Origin: Calliopsis andreniformis
Taxonomy: Eukaryota > Arthropoda > Insecta > Hymenoptera > Andrenidae
NCBI RefSeq assembly: GCF_051401765.1
Contig: NW_027480468.1
Span: 2,170,001 to 2,234,000 of the forward strand
DNA length: 64,000 nt
Reading direction: 5' to 3'
The translations under genes were made by a program, and so were the position numbers. The notes beneath the pieces are model-generated. The model ran no database searches. It was not told where the DNA came from and worked only from the letters and a program-made list of their open reading frames with translations. Below, piece by piece: positions 36,508-50,100 of the stretch (positions are counted from its first letter, which is position 1; every line of letters starts with the position of its first letter).

Positions 36508-39500
36508 TACTCAATCATCAATCCCCAATCCTCAATCCTCAGTCCTCAATCCTCAAACATCAATCCTCAACCCTCAGCCCTCATCCTCAATTCTCAATCC
36601 CCAATCCTCAATCCTCAACCTTGAATCCTCAATAATCAATCTTCAATCCTCAATCCTCAGTCCTCAAAACTCAATTCTGAATCCTCAATCCTGAATCCTC
36701 AATCTTCAGCCCTCAGTCCTCAACAATCAGTTGTCAATCCTCAATCCTCAATAGAATATCCTCAATTCACAGCTTTCAATTCTCCATGCTCAATCTGCAA
36801 TCTTCAAACCTCTATCCACAAACACCAATTCTCATCACTCAACCCTCAACTCTCAGTCCCCAGTCCTCAACCTTCAATCCTCAATCCTCAATCCTCAATC
36901 CTCAAACCTCAACATTCAATCCTCAATACTCAATCTTCAATCCTCAATCCTCAATCCTCAATCCTCAATCTTCAATACTCAATCCTCAATCCTCAATCCT
37001 CAATCCTCATTCTTCAATCCTCAATACCCAATCCTCAATCTTCAATCCTCAATCCTCAATCCTCAATTCTCAATTCTCAATCCTCAGTCCTCAGTCCTCA
37101 AACCTCAATCCTCAAGCCTCAGCCCTCATCGTGAATCCTCAATCCTCAATCGTCAATCCTCAATCCTCAATCTTCAATCCTGAATACACAATCTTCAATC
37201 CTCAATCCTCAATTCTCAATCCTCAATACTCAATCCTCAATCGTCAATCCTCAATCCCCAATCCTCAATCTTCAATCCTCAATCCTGAATCCTCAATCCT
37301 CAATCCACAGCCCTCAATCTTCAATCCTCAATCATCAATCATCATTATTCAGTCTTCCGTCCTCAATCCTCAATCCTCAATCCTCAATCCTCAATCCTCA
37401 ATGTTCAATCCGCAATCCTCAATCCTCAATCCTCAGTCCTCAAACCTCAATCCTCAATTCTCAATCTTCAATCTTCAATCCTCAGACCTCAAACATCAAT
37501 CCTAGATCCTCGATCCTGAATCCTCAATCTTCAGCCCTCAGTCCTCAACAACCAGTATGTCAATCCTCAATCCTCAATAGAATATCCTCATTTCACAGTT
37601 TTCAATACTCAATACCCAATCTGCAATCTTCAAACCTCTATCAACAAACATCAATTCTCATCACTCAACCATCAACGCTCAGTCCTCTATGTTCAATCCT
37701 CAATCCTCAATTCACAATCCTCAATCGTCAGTCTTCAATCCTCAATCCCTAGTCCTCAATCTTCAATGCTCAATCTTTAATCCTCAATCCTCAATCCTCA
37801 ATCCTCAATCCTCAATGTTCAACACACAACCCTCAACCACGAATCGTCAATACACAACAATCAATCCTCAATTCTCAATACTCAATAAAATATCCTGAAT
37901 TCTCATGGTTCAATACTCAATCCGCAATATTCAATAATCATATCTCAATCCTCAAACATCAATTCTAAACACTCAATCCTCAACACTCAGTACTCTCTCT
38001 TCAATCCTCCATCCTCAACCCTCAATCATCAAGCGTCAATCCTCAATCCTCAATCCTCAACCCTCAATCCTCAGTCCTCAAACCTCAATCCCGAATCCTC
38101 AATCCTGAATCCTCAACCTTCAGCCCTCAGTCCTCAGCAATCAATTGTCAATCCTCAATCCTCAATAGAATATCCTCAATTGACAGCTTTCAATACTCAA
38201 TCCCCATTCTTCAATCTTCAAATCTCAACCCACAAACATCAATTCCCATCACTAAACCCTCAACTCTAAGTCCTCAATCTTCAATCCTCAATCCTCAATC
38301 CTCAATCTTCAGTCCTCAATACCCAGTCCTTAATCTTCAATCCTCAATCCTCAATCCTCAACCTTCAATACTCAATCCTCAATCCTCATTCCTCAATCCT
38401 CAGTAATCAATCCTCAATACTCAATCTTCAAACTTCAATCCTCAATCCTCGATCCTCAATCCTCAATCCTCAGTCCCCAATCATCAATCTTCAATCCTCA
38501 ATCCTCAATACTCAATCTTCAATGCTCAATCCTCAATCCTCAATTCTCAATCCTCAACGTTAAATCCTCAATAACCAATCTTCAATCTTCAATCCTCGAT
38601 CCTCAATCCTCAATCCCCAATACTCAATACTCAATCCTCAGTCCTCAAACCACAATCCTGAATCCTCAATCCTGAATCCTCAATCTTCAGCCCTCAGGCC
38701 TCAACAATCAGTTGTCATTCCTCAATCCTCACTAGAATACCCTCAGTTCAGAGCTTTCCATACGCAATACTCAATCTGCAATCTTCATATCTCTATCCAC
38801 AAACATCAATTCTCATCACTCAACCCTCAACACTCAGTCCACAATCCTCAAACTTCAGTCCTCAATACTCAATGTCCAATCCTCAATCCTCAATCTTCAA
38901 TCCTCAGTACTCAATCCTCAATCGCCGATCCTCAATCCCCAATCCTCAATCTTCAATCCACAATCCTCAATCCTCAATCCTCAATCCCCAGACCTCAAAC
39001 ATCAATACTCAACCCTCAGTCCTCGTCCTCAATCCACAACCCTCAATCCTCAATCCACAATCTTCAATCATCAATATTCAATCTTCAGTCCTCAATCCTC
39101 AATCCTCAATCCTCAATGTTCAATCCGCAATACCCAATCCTCAATCTTCAATCCTCAATCCACAATCCTCAATCCTCAAGCCTCAATCCTCAATCCTCAG
39201 TCCTCAAACCTCAATCCTGAATCCTCAATCCTGAATCCTCAATCTTCAGACCTCAGTCCTCAACAATCAGTTGTCAATTCTCAATCCTCAATAGAATATC
39301 ATCAATTCACAGTTTTCAATACTCAATACTCAATCTGCAATCTTTAAATCTCTATCCTCAAACACCAATTCTCATCACTCAACCCTCAATACTCAGTCCC
39401 CAGTCCTCAATCTTCAATCCTCAATCCTCAATCCTCAATCCTCAATCCTCAACAATCAATCCTCAATACTCAATCTTCAATCCTCAATCCTCAATCCTCA

Positions 39501-39585
39501 ATACTCAATCTTCAATCCTCAATCCTCAATCCTCAATCATCAATCTTCAATCATCAATATTGAATCTTCAGTCCTCAATCCTCAA
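36508..39585 (+). repeat. 3.07-kb block, copy 2 (partner at 20881)
   Basis: Same island order as 20881-23950: alpha (36760, 37576), beta-B (37883), alpha-C (38164), A2 (38731), alpha (39290). It keeps the T-containing ACAGTTTTC at the last island, where the 23.7-kb copy has ACAGATTTC. The two separate again after about 39585, where this copy goes on with a TCAATGTTC unit. Confidence 0.85.
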
Positions 39586-39599
39586 TCCTCAATCCTCAA

Positions 39600-40715
39600 T
39601 GTTCAATCCGCAATACCCAATCCTCAACCTTCAATCCTCAATCCTCCATGCTCAATCCTCAATCCTCAATCCTCATCCTCTATCCTCAATCCTCAGTCCT
39701 CAAACCTCAATCCTGGATGCTCAATCCTGAATCCTCAATCTTCAGACCTCAGCCCTCAACAATCAGTTGTCAATTCTTAATCCTCAATAGAATATCATCA
39801 ATTCACAGTATTCAATACTCAATCCTCAATCTGCAATCCTTAAATCTCTGTCCACAAACACCAATTCTCATCACTCAACCCTCAACACTCAGTCCCCTGT
39901 CCTCAATTTTCAATCCTCAATCCTCAATCCTCAATCCTGAATCCCCAATCCTCAATCCTCAATCTTCAATCCTCAGTACCCAATCATCAATCCTCAATCC
40001 TCAGTCCTCAATCCTCAAACCTCAATCCTCAACCCTCAGCACTCATTCTCAATCCTCGATCCTCAATACTCAATCCTCAATCTTCAATCCTCAATACTCA
40101 ATCTTCAATCCTCAATCCTCAATCCTCAATCCACAATCCTCAATCCTCAATCCTCAGGCTTCAATACTCAATCTTCAGTACTCAATCCTCAATCCTCAAT
40201 CCTCAATCCTCAATCCTCAACCCCCAATCCTCATTCCTCAAACCACAACCCACAGCCCTCAGTCCTCATCCTCAGTTCTCAATTCTCAATCCTCAGGCCT
40301 CAATCCTCAATCCTCAATCCTCATTCTTCAATCCTCAATACCCAATCCTCAATCTTCAATCCTCAATCCTCAATCCTCAATTCTCAATCCTCTATCCTCA
40401 ATCCTCAGACCTCAAACGTCAATATTCAATCCTCAGTCCTGGTCCCCAATCCACAACCCTCAATCCTCAATCCTCAATCTTCAATCATCAATATTCAATC
40501 TTCAGACCTCAATCCTCAATCTTCAATCCTCAATCCTCAAAGTTCAATCCTCAATACCCAATCCTCAATCTTCAATCCTCAATCCTCAATCCTCAATCCT
40601 CTATCCTCAATCCTCAGTCCTCAAGCCTCAATCCTCTCTCCTCAAACCACAATCCTGAATCCTCAATACTGAATCCTCAATCCTGAATCCTCAATCCTCA
40701 ATACTCAATCCTCAA
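39600..40715 (+). repeat. 1116-bp tandem repeat unit, copy 1
   Basis: Recurs from 40716 (ATG landmarks 39648 and 40764). Contains one alpha island (core near 39786) and a distinctive TCAGGCT, CCCCCAATCC-type stretch near 40220. It also matches 27364-28480 (offset about 12239), so the unit was present in the 3.54-kb HOR before it was duplicated here. Confidence 0.87.
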
Positions 40716-41831
40716 TATTCAATCCGCAATACCCAATCCTCAACCTTCAATCCTCAATCCTCCATGCTCAATCCTCAATCCTCAATCCTCATCCTCTATC
40801 CTCAATCCTCAGTCCTCAAACCTCAATCCTGGATGCTCAATCCTGAATCCTCAATCTTCAGACCTCAGCCCTCAACAATCAGTTGTCAATTCTTAATCCT
40901 CAATAGAATATCATCAATTCACAGTATTCAATACTCAATCCTCAATCTGCAATCCTTAAATCTCTGTCCACAAACACCAATTCTCATCACTCAACCCTCA
41001 ACACTCAGTCCCCTGTCCTCAATTTTCAATCCTCAATCCTCAATCCTCAATCCTGAATCCCCAATCCTCAATCCTCAATCTTCAATCCTCAGTACCCAAT
41101 CATCAATCCTCAATCCTCAGTCCTCAATCCTCAAACCTCAATCCTCAACCCTCAGCACTCATTCTCAATCCTCGATCCTCAATACTCAATCCTCAATCTT
41201 CAATCCTCAATACTCAATCTTCAATCCTCAATCCTCAATCCTCAATCCACAATCCTCAATCCTCAATCCTCAGGCTTCAATACTCAATCTTCAGTACTCA
41301 ATCCTCAATCCTCAATCCTCAATCCTCAATCCTCAACCCCCAATCCTCATTCCTCAAACCACAACCCTCAGCCCTCAGTCCTCATCCTCAGTTCTCAATT
41401 CTCAATCCTCAGGCCTCAATCCTCAATCCTCAATCCTCATTCTTCAATCCTCAATACCCAATCCTCAATCTTCAATCCTCAATCCTCAATCCTCAATTCT
41501 CAATCCTCTATCCTCAATCCTCAGACCTCAAACGTCAATATTCAATCCTCAGTCCTGGTCCCCAATCCACAACCCTCAATCCTCAATCCTCAATCTTCAA
41601 TCATCAATATTCAATCTTCAGACCTCAATCCTCAATCTTCAATCCTCAATCCTCAAAGTTCAATCCTCAATACCCAATCCTCAATCTTCAATCCTCAATC
41701 CTCAATCCTCAATCCTCTATCCTCAATCCTCAGTCCTCAAGCCTCAATCCTCTCTCCTCAAACCACAATCCTGAATCCTCAATACTGAATCCTCAATCCT
41801 GAATCCTCAATCCTCAATACTCAATCCTCAA
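40716..41831 (+). repeat. 1116-bp tandem repeat unit, copy 2
   Basis: Near-identical to 39600-40715. One visible difference is ACCCTCAG near 41365 against ACCCACAG near 40250. The alpha core lies near 40902. The right end flows into the block shared with 24.95 kb. Confidence 0.87.
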
Positions 41832-44780
41832 TATTCAATCCGCAATACCAAATCCTCAATCTTCAATCCTCAATCCTCAATCCTCAATCCTCAATCCTCA
41901 ATCATCAATCATCAATATTCAATCTTCAGTCCTCAATCCTGAATCCACAATCCTCAATCCTCAATACTCAGTACTCAATCCTCAATCCTCAATCTTCAAT
42001 CATCAATACACAATCTTCAATCCTCAATCCTCAATTCTCAATCCTCAATCCTCAATCCTGAGTCCTCATTCTTCAATCCTCAATACAGAATCCTCAATCT
42101 TCAATCCTCAATCCTCAATCCTCAATTCTCAATCCTCTATCCTCAATCCTCAGACCTCAAACATCAATACTCAACCCTCAGTCCTCGACCTGAATCCACA
42201 ACCCTCAATCCTCAATCCTCAACCTTCAATCATCAATATTCAATCTTCAATCCTCAACCCTCAATCCTCAATCCTCAATCCTCAATCCTCAATGATCAAT
42301 CCTCAATACCCAATCTTCAATCTTCAATCCTCGATCCTCAATCCTCAATCCCCAATTCTCAATCCTCAATCCTCAGTCCTCAAACCACAGTCCTGAATCC
42401 TCAATCCTGAATCCTCAATCTTCAGCCCTCAGTCCTCAACAATCAGTTGTCAATCCTCAATCCTCACTAGAATATCCTCAGTTCAGAGTTTTCCATACGC
42501 AATACTCAATCTGCAACCTTCATATCTCTATCCACAAACATCAATTCTCATCACTCAGCCATCAACACTCAGTCCCCTATCCTCAATCTTCAATAGTCAA
42601 TCCTCAATCCTCAATCCTCAATCCTCAATCTTCAATCCTCAATAGTGAATCTTCAACCCTCAATCCAGAATCCTCAATCCTCAATCTTCAATACTCAATC
42701 CTCAATCCTCAATCCTCAATCCTCATTCTTCAATCCTCAATACCCAATCCTCAATCTTCAATCCTCAATCCTCAATCCTCAATTCTCAATCCTCAATCCT
42801 CAGTCCTCAGTCCTCAAACCTCAATCCTCAAGCCTCAGCCCTCATCGTCAATCCTCAATCCACAATCCTCAATCCTCAATCCTCAATCTTCAATCCTGAA
42901 TACACAATCTTCAATCCTCAATCCTCAATTCTCAATCCTCAATCCTCGATCCTCAATCCTCAATCCTCAATCATCAATCCTCAATCATCAATCCTCAATG
43001 TTCAATCCGCAATACCCAATCCTCAATCTTCAATCTTTAATCCTCAATCCTCAATCCTCAATCCTCAATCCTCAATCCTCAGTACTCAAACCTCAATACT
43101 GAATCCTCAGTCGTCAATACTCAAACCCCAATCCTCAATCTTCAATACTCAATCCTCAATCCTCCATCCAAAATCCTCAATCTTCAAACCTCAATACTGA
43201 ATCTTCAATCCTCAATCCTCAATCCTCAATCCTCAATCCTCTTTCTTCAATCCTCAATACCCAATCCTCAATCCTCAATTCTCAATCTTCAATCCTCAAT
43301 CCTCGATCCTCAATCCTCAATCCTCAATCCTCTTTCTTCAATCCTCAATACCCAATCCTCAATCTTCAATCCTCAATCCTCAATCCTCAATTCGCAATCC
43401 TCAATCCTCATTCCTCAGACGTCAGACATCAATACTGGACCCTCAGTCCTTGTCCTCAATCCACAGCCCTCAATCCTCAATCCTCAATCTTCAATCATCA
43501 ATATTCAATCTTCTGTCCTCAATCCTCAATCCTCAATCCTCAATCCTCAATGTTCAATCCGCAATACCCAATCCTCAATCTTCAATCTTTAATCCTCAAT
43601 CCTCAATCCTCAATCCTCAATCCTCAATCCTCAGTACTCAAACCTCAATCCTGAACCCTCAATCCTGAATCCTCAATCTTCAGACCTCAGTCCTCAAAGA
43701 TCAGTTGTCAATACTCAATCCTCAATAGAATATCATCAATTCACAGATTTCAATACTCAATACTCAATCTGCTATCATTAAATCTCTATCCACAAACATC
43801 AATTCTCATCACTCAACCCTCAACACACAGTCCCCAATCCACAATCTTCAATCCTCAATCCTCAATCCTCAATCCTCAATACTCAGTCATCAATCCTCAA
43901 TCCTCAGTCCTCAAACCTCAATTCTGAATCCTCAATCCTGAATCCTCAATCTTCAGCCCTGAGTCCTCAACAATCAGTTGTCAATACTCAATCCTCAATA
44001 GAATATCCTCATTTCACAGTTTTCAATACTCAATGCTCAATCTGCGATCTTCAAACCTCTATCCACAAACACCAATTCTCATCACTCAACCCTCAACACT
44101 CAGTCCTCAATGTTCAATCCTCAATCCTAAATCCACAATCCTGAATCATCAATCTTCAATCCGCAATACTCAATCTTCAATCCTCCATCCTCAATCCTCA
44201 ATCCTCAATCCTCATTCTTCAATCCTCAATACCCAATCCTCAATCCTCAATCCTCAATCCTCATTCTTCAATCCTCAATACCCAATCCTCAATCTTCAAT
44301 CCTCAATCCTCAATCCTCAATCCTCAATCCTCAATCCTCAGTCCTCAATCCTCAATCCTCAATCTTCAATCCTCAATACTCAATCATCAACCCCCAATCC
44401 TCAATCCTCAGTCCTCAATCCTCAAACCTCAATCCTCAACCCTCAGCCCTCATCCTCAATTCTCAATCCCCAATCGTCAATCCTCAACCTTGAATCCTCA
44501 ATAGTCAATTTTCAATCCTCAATCCTCAGTCCTCAAACCTCAATTCTGAATCCTCAATCCTGAATCCTCAATCTTCAGCCCTCAGTCCTCAAACCACAAT
44601 TCTGAATCCTCAATCCTGAATCCTCAACCTTCAGCCCTCAGTCCTCAACAATCAGTTGTCAACCCTCAATCCCCAATAGAATATCCTCAATTCACAGTAC
44701 TCAATACTCAATACTCAATCTGCAATCTTCAAATCTCTATCCACAAACATCAGTTCTCATCACTCAACCCTCAACACTCA
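41832..44780 (+). repeat. Block shared with 24.95-26.1 kb, then mixed alpha islands
   Basis: 41832-42940 matches 24953-26090 and 28494-29575. It lacks 35 bp (5 heptamers) relative to 28.6 kb, where the pair of TACTCAG-type units is doubled. From 42940 the order becomes less regular, with alpha cores near 43725, 43997 and 44678. Units such as TCTTTCT near 43230 and 43330 are a local duplicate. No gene is visible. Confidence 0.75.
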
Positions 44781-47430
44781 GACCCCAATCCTCAATCTTC
44801 AATCCTCTATCCTCAATCCTCAATCCTCAATCCTCAATACTCAATCCTCAATCCTCAATCCTCAACCCTCAATCTTCAATCCTCAATAATCAATCTCCTG
44901 TCCTACATCCTCAATCCCCAATACTCTATCATTAATCCTCAATATGCAATCCTCTATCCCCAGTACTCAATCTTCAATCCCCAAAGCTCAATAATCAATC
45001 CTCAATCCTCAGTCCTCAATCCTCAATCCTCAGTCCTCAATCCTCAATCCTCAATACTCAACCACCAATACTCAATTCTCAGTACTCAGTAGAATATACT
45101 GAATTCTCAGGATTCAATACTCAATCCTCAATCCTCAATCCTCAATCCTCAATCCTCAATCCTCAATCCTCAATCCTCAATCCTCAATCCTCAATCCTCA
45201 ATCCTCAATCCTCATTCCTCAAACCTCCATCCTCAACCCTCAGTCCTCATCCTCAATTCTCAATTCTCAATCCTCAATCCTCAATTCTCAATCTTCAATC
45301 CTCAATAATCAATCTCGTATCCTAGATCCTCAATCCCCAATACTCTATCCTTAATCCTCAATATCCAATCCTCTATCCCCAGGCCACAATCTACAATCCC
45401 CAAAGCTCAATAATCAATCCTCAATCCTCAGTCCTCAATCGTCAATCATCAATCCACAATCTTCAATCCTCAATAATCAATCTCGTATCCTAGATCCTCA
45501 ATCGTCAATCATCAATCCACAATCTTCAATCCTCAATAATCAATCTCGTATCCTAGATCCTCAATCCCCAATACTCCATCCTTAATCTTCAATATTCAAT
45601 CCTCTATCCCCAGTTCACAATCTTCAATCCCCAAAGCTCAATAATCAATCCTCAATCCTCAGTCCTCAATCCCCAATCCTCAGTCCTCAATCATCAATCC
45701 TCAATACTCAAACCTCAATCCTCAACCGTCAGTCCTCGTCCTCAATCCTCAACACTCAATCCTCAATCCTCAATCTTCGATCATCAATACTCAATCTTCA
45801 ATCCTCAATCCTCAATCCTCAATCCTCAATCCTCAATCCTCAATATTCAATACACAACCCTCAAACATCAATCCTCAATACTCAATCATCAATACCCAAT
45901 TCTCAATTCTCAATAGAATATCCTGAATTCTCAGTTTTCAATACTCAATCCTCAATCTTCAATCTTCAAGTGTCCATCCACAAACATCAAATCTCATCAC
46001 TCAACCCTCGACACTCAGTCCTCAATCTTCAATCCTCAATCCCCAATCCTCGATCCTCAATCTTCAATCCTCCATACTCAATCTTCAATCCTCAATCCGC
46101 AGTCATCAATCCTCAATCCTCAATCCTCAGTCCTCATCCTCAATTCTCAATTCTCAATCCTCAATCCTCAATCCTCAATCTTCAATCCTCAATAATCAAT
46201 CTCGTATCCTAGATCCTCAATCCCCAATACTCTATCCTTAATCCTCAATATTCAATCCTCTAGCCCCAGTCCACAATCTTCAATCCCCAAAGCTCAATAA
46301 TCAATCCTCAATCCTCAGTCCTCAATCACCAATTCTCAGTCCTCAATCCTCAATCCTCAATACTCAAACCTCAATCCTCAACCGTCAGTCCTCGTCCTCA
46401 ATCCTCAACACTCAATCCTCAATCCTCAATCTTCAATCATCAATACTCAATCTTCAATCCTCAATCCTCAATCCTCAATCCTCAATCCTCAATCCTCAAT
46501 ATTCAATACACAACCCTCAAATATCAATCCTCAATACTCAATCATCAATCCTCAATTCTCAATTCTCAATAGAATATGCTGAATTCTCAGTTTTCAATAC
46601 TCAGTCCTCAATCTTCAATCTTCAAGTCTCCATCCACAAACATCAAATCTCATCACTCAACCCTCAACACTCAATCCTCAATCCTCAATCCTCAATCTTC
46701 AATCCTCAGTCCTCAATCCAACATCGTCAATCCTCAATCCTCAATCATCAATCCTCAATCCTGAATCCTCAATCCTCAATCCTCATTCCTCAAACCTCAA
46801 TCCTCAACCCTCAGTCCTCATCCTCAATTCTCAATTCTCAATACTCAATCCTCAATCCTCAATCCTCAATCTTCAATCCTCAATAATCAATCTCCTGTCC
46901 TACATCCTCAATCCCCAATACTCTATCATTAATCCTCAATATGCAATCCTCTATCCCCAGTCCTCAATCTTCAATCCCCAAAGCTCAATAATCAATCCTC
47001 AATCCTCAGTCCTCAATCCTCAATCCTCAGTCCTCAATCCTCAATCCTCAATACTCAAACCTCAATCCTCAACCGTCAGTCCTGGTCCTCAATCCTCAAC
47101 CCTCAATCCTCAATCCTCAATCCTCAATCTTCAATCATCAATACTCAATCATCAATCCTCAATCCTCAATCCTCAATCCTCAATCCTCAACCCTCAGTCC
47201 TCATCATCAATTCTCAATTCTCAATACCCAATCCTCAATTCTCAATTTTCAATCCTCAACAATCAATCTCCAATCCTAGGTCCTCAATCCCCAATCCTCA
47301 ATCTTTAATCCTCAATCTTCAATCCTCAATCCCCAGTCCTCAATCCTCAATACACAATCTTCAATCCGCAATCCTCAATTCCCAATCCTCAATACTCAAT
47401 CCTCAATCCTCAATCTTCAATCCTCAATAC
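44781..47430 (+). repeat. Beta/F zone, part 1
   Basis: A new repertoire starts here: F modules near 44885, 45303, 45533, 46190 and 46870, a beta-D island core near 45091, and beta-E cores near 45911 and 46567. About 45470-45535 is a short local duplication of the CGTATCC-TAGATCC pair. The stretch from 45.9 to 46.8 kb recurs at 57.5-58.2 and 61.8-62.7 kb. Confidence 0.8.
45121..45211 (+). repeat. Pure TCAATCC run of 13 units, next to a D island
   Basis: Thirteen consecutive canonical units (91 bp) begin directly after the truncated beta-D island, which ends in TCAGGAT-TCAATAC. Elsewhere in the window canonical units rarely run beyond eight or nine. Confidence 0.9.
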
Positions 47431-50100
47431 TCAATCTTCAGTCCTCAATTCTCAATCCTCAATACTCAATAATCAGACCTCAAACATCAATACTGAACCC
47501 TCAGTCATTGTCCTCAATCCACAACCCTCAATCCTCAATCCTCAATCTTCAATCATCAATATTCAATATTCAGTCCTCAATCCTCAATCCTCAATCCTCA
47601 ATCCTCAGTCCTCAATGTCCAATCCGCAATACCCAATCCTCAATCTTCAATCCTCAATCCTCAATCCTCAATCCCCAATCCTCAATCCTCAATCCTCAGT
47701 CCTCAAACCTCAATCCTGAATCCTCAATCCTGAATCCTCAATCTTCAGACCTCAGTCCTCAACAATCAGTTGTCAATTCTCAATCCTCAATAGAATATCA
47801 TCAATTCACAGTTTTCAATGCTCAATACTCAATCTGCAATCGTTAAATCTCTATCCACAAACACCAATTCTCATCACTCAACCCTCAACACTCAGTCCCC
47901 AAACCTCAATCTTCAATCCTCAATACTCAATCCTCAGTCCTCAGTCCTCAATCTTCAATACTCAATCCTCAATCCTAAAATCCTCAATCCTCAATCCTCA
48001 ATCCTCAGTCCTCAGTCCACAAACCTCAATCCTCAACCCTCAGCCCTCATCGTCAACCCTCAATCCTCAACGTTCAATCCTCAATCTTCAATCCTGAATA
48101 CACAATCTTCAATCCTCAATTCTCAATACTCAATCCTCAATACTCAATCCTCAATCGTCAATCCTCAATCACCAATCCTCAATCCTCATTCTTCAGTCCT
48201 TAATACCCAATCCTCAATCTTCAATCCTCAATCCTCAATCCTCAATCCTCAATCCTCAATCCTCAGTCCTCAGTCCACAAACCTCAATCCTCAACCCTCA
48301 GCCCTCATCGTCAACCCTCAATCCTCAACGTTCAATCCTCAATCTTCAATCCTGAATACACAATCTTCAATCCTCAATTCTCAATACTCAATCCTCAATA
48401 CTCAATCCTCAATCCTCAATCCTCAATCTTCAATCCTCAATCCTCAATCCTCAATCTTCAGCCCTCAGTCCTCAACAACCAGTATGTCAATCCTCAATCC
48501 TCAATAGAATATCCTCAAATCACAGTTTTCAATACTCAATACCCAATCTGCAATCTTCAAACCTCTATCAACAAACATCAATTCTCATCACTCAACCCTC
48601 AACACTCAGTCCTCAATGTTCAATCCTCAATCCTCAATTCACAATCCTCAATCGTCAATCTTCAATCCTCAATCCTCAATCCTCAATCCTCAATCCTCAA
48701 CAATCAATCCTCAATACTCAATCTTCAATCCTCAATCCTCAATCCTCAATCCTCAATCTTCAATCCTGAATCCTCAATCCTCAATCTTCAATCCTCAATA
48801 CTCAATCTTCAATCCTCAATCATCAATCCTAAATCCTCAATCCTCAATCCTCAATCCTCAACCTTCAATCCTCAATACTCAATCTTCAATCCTCAATCCT
48901 CAATCCTCAATCCTCAGTCCTCATTCTTCAATCCTCAATACCCAATCCTCAATCTTCAATCCTCAATTCTCAATCCTCAATTCTCAATCTTCAATCTTCA
49001 ACCCTCAGACATCAAACATCAATACTCAACCCTCAGTCCTCGTCCTCAATCCACAACACTCAATCCTCAATCCTCAACCTTCAATCATCAATATTCAATC
49101 TTCAATCCTCAATACTCAATCCTCAGTCCTCACTCCTCAATCCTCAATGTTCAATCCTCAATACCCAATCCTCAATCTTCAATCCTCAATCCTCAATTCT
49201 CAATCCTCAATCCTCAATCCTCAATCCTCAGTCCTCAATCCTCATTCTTCAATCATCAATACCCAATCCTAAGTCTTCAATTCTCAATTCTCAATCCTCA
49301 ATCCTCAGTCCTCAATCCTCAATCTTCAATCCTCAATCCTCAATCCTCAACTCTCATTCTTCAATCCTCAATACCCAATCCTCAATCTTCAATCCTCAAT
49401 CCTCAATCCTCAATTCTCAATCCTCAATCCTCAGTCCTCAGTCCTCAAACCTCAATCCTCAAGCGTCAGCCCTCGTCGTCAATCCTCAATCCTCAATCCT
49501 CAATCCTCAATCTTCAATCCTGAATACACAATCTTCAATCCTCAATCCTCAATTCTCAATCCTCAATACTCAATCCTCAATCGTCAATCCTCAATCCCCA
49601 ATCCTCAATCATCAATCCTCGATCCTCAATCGTCAATCCCCTATCCTCAATCCCCAATCCTCTGTCCTCAAGCCACAATCCTGAATCCTCAATCCTGAAT
49701 CCTCAATCTTCAGCCCTCAGGCCTCAACAATCAGTTGTCAATTCTCAATCCTCACTAGTATACCCTCAGTCCAGAGCTTTCCATACGCAATACTCAATCT
49801 GCAATCTTCATATCTCTATCCACTAACATCAATTCTCATCACTCAACCCTCAACACTCAGTCCCCAGTCCTCAATCTTCAATGCTCAATCTTTAATCCTC
49901 AATCCTCAATCCTCAATACTCAATCCTCAATATTCAACACACAACCCTCAACCACGAATCCTCAATACACAACAATCAATCCTCAATTCTCAATACTCAA
50001 TAAAATATCCTGAATTCTCATGGTTCAATACTCAATCCGCAATATTCAATAATCATATCTCAATCCTCAAACATCAATTCTAAACACTCAAACCTCAACC
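47431..50100 (+). repeat. Alpha-type segment inside the beta/F zone
   Basis: H modules and alpha islands (cores near 47789, 48503 and 49752) interrupt the beta/F repertoire, followed by a beta-B core near 50001. A 258-bp tandem duplication lies at about 47995-48440 (CAGTCCAC at 48013 and 48271; 36 heptamers plus one 6-nt unit). An octamer TAAAATCC sits near 47974. Confidence 0.75.
48170..49273 (+). repeat. 1.1-kb block, copy 1 (partner at 62897)
   Basis: Recurs at 62897-64000 with a constant offset of 14727 (ATG 48616/63343; the CCTAAG end at 49272/63999). The 218-codon open frame inside is identical in both copies. The match has not ended at the right edge of the window. Confidence 0.9.

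Noticed and set aside
47263..47340. CCTAGG and CAATTG palindromes as regulatory sites
   Set aside because: They arise as single-base variants of neighbouring heptamers within the F module and the alpha-C island, and carry no other signal of function.
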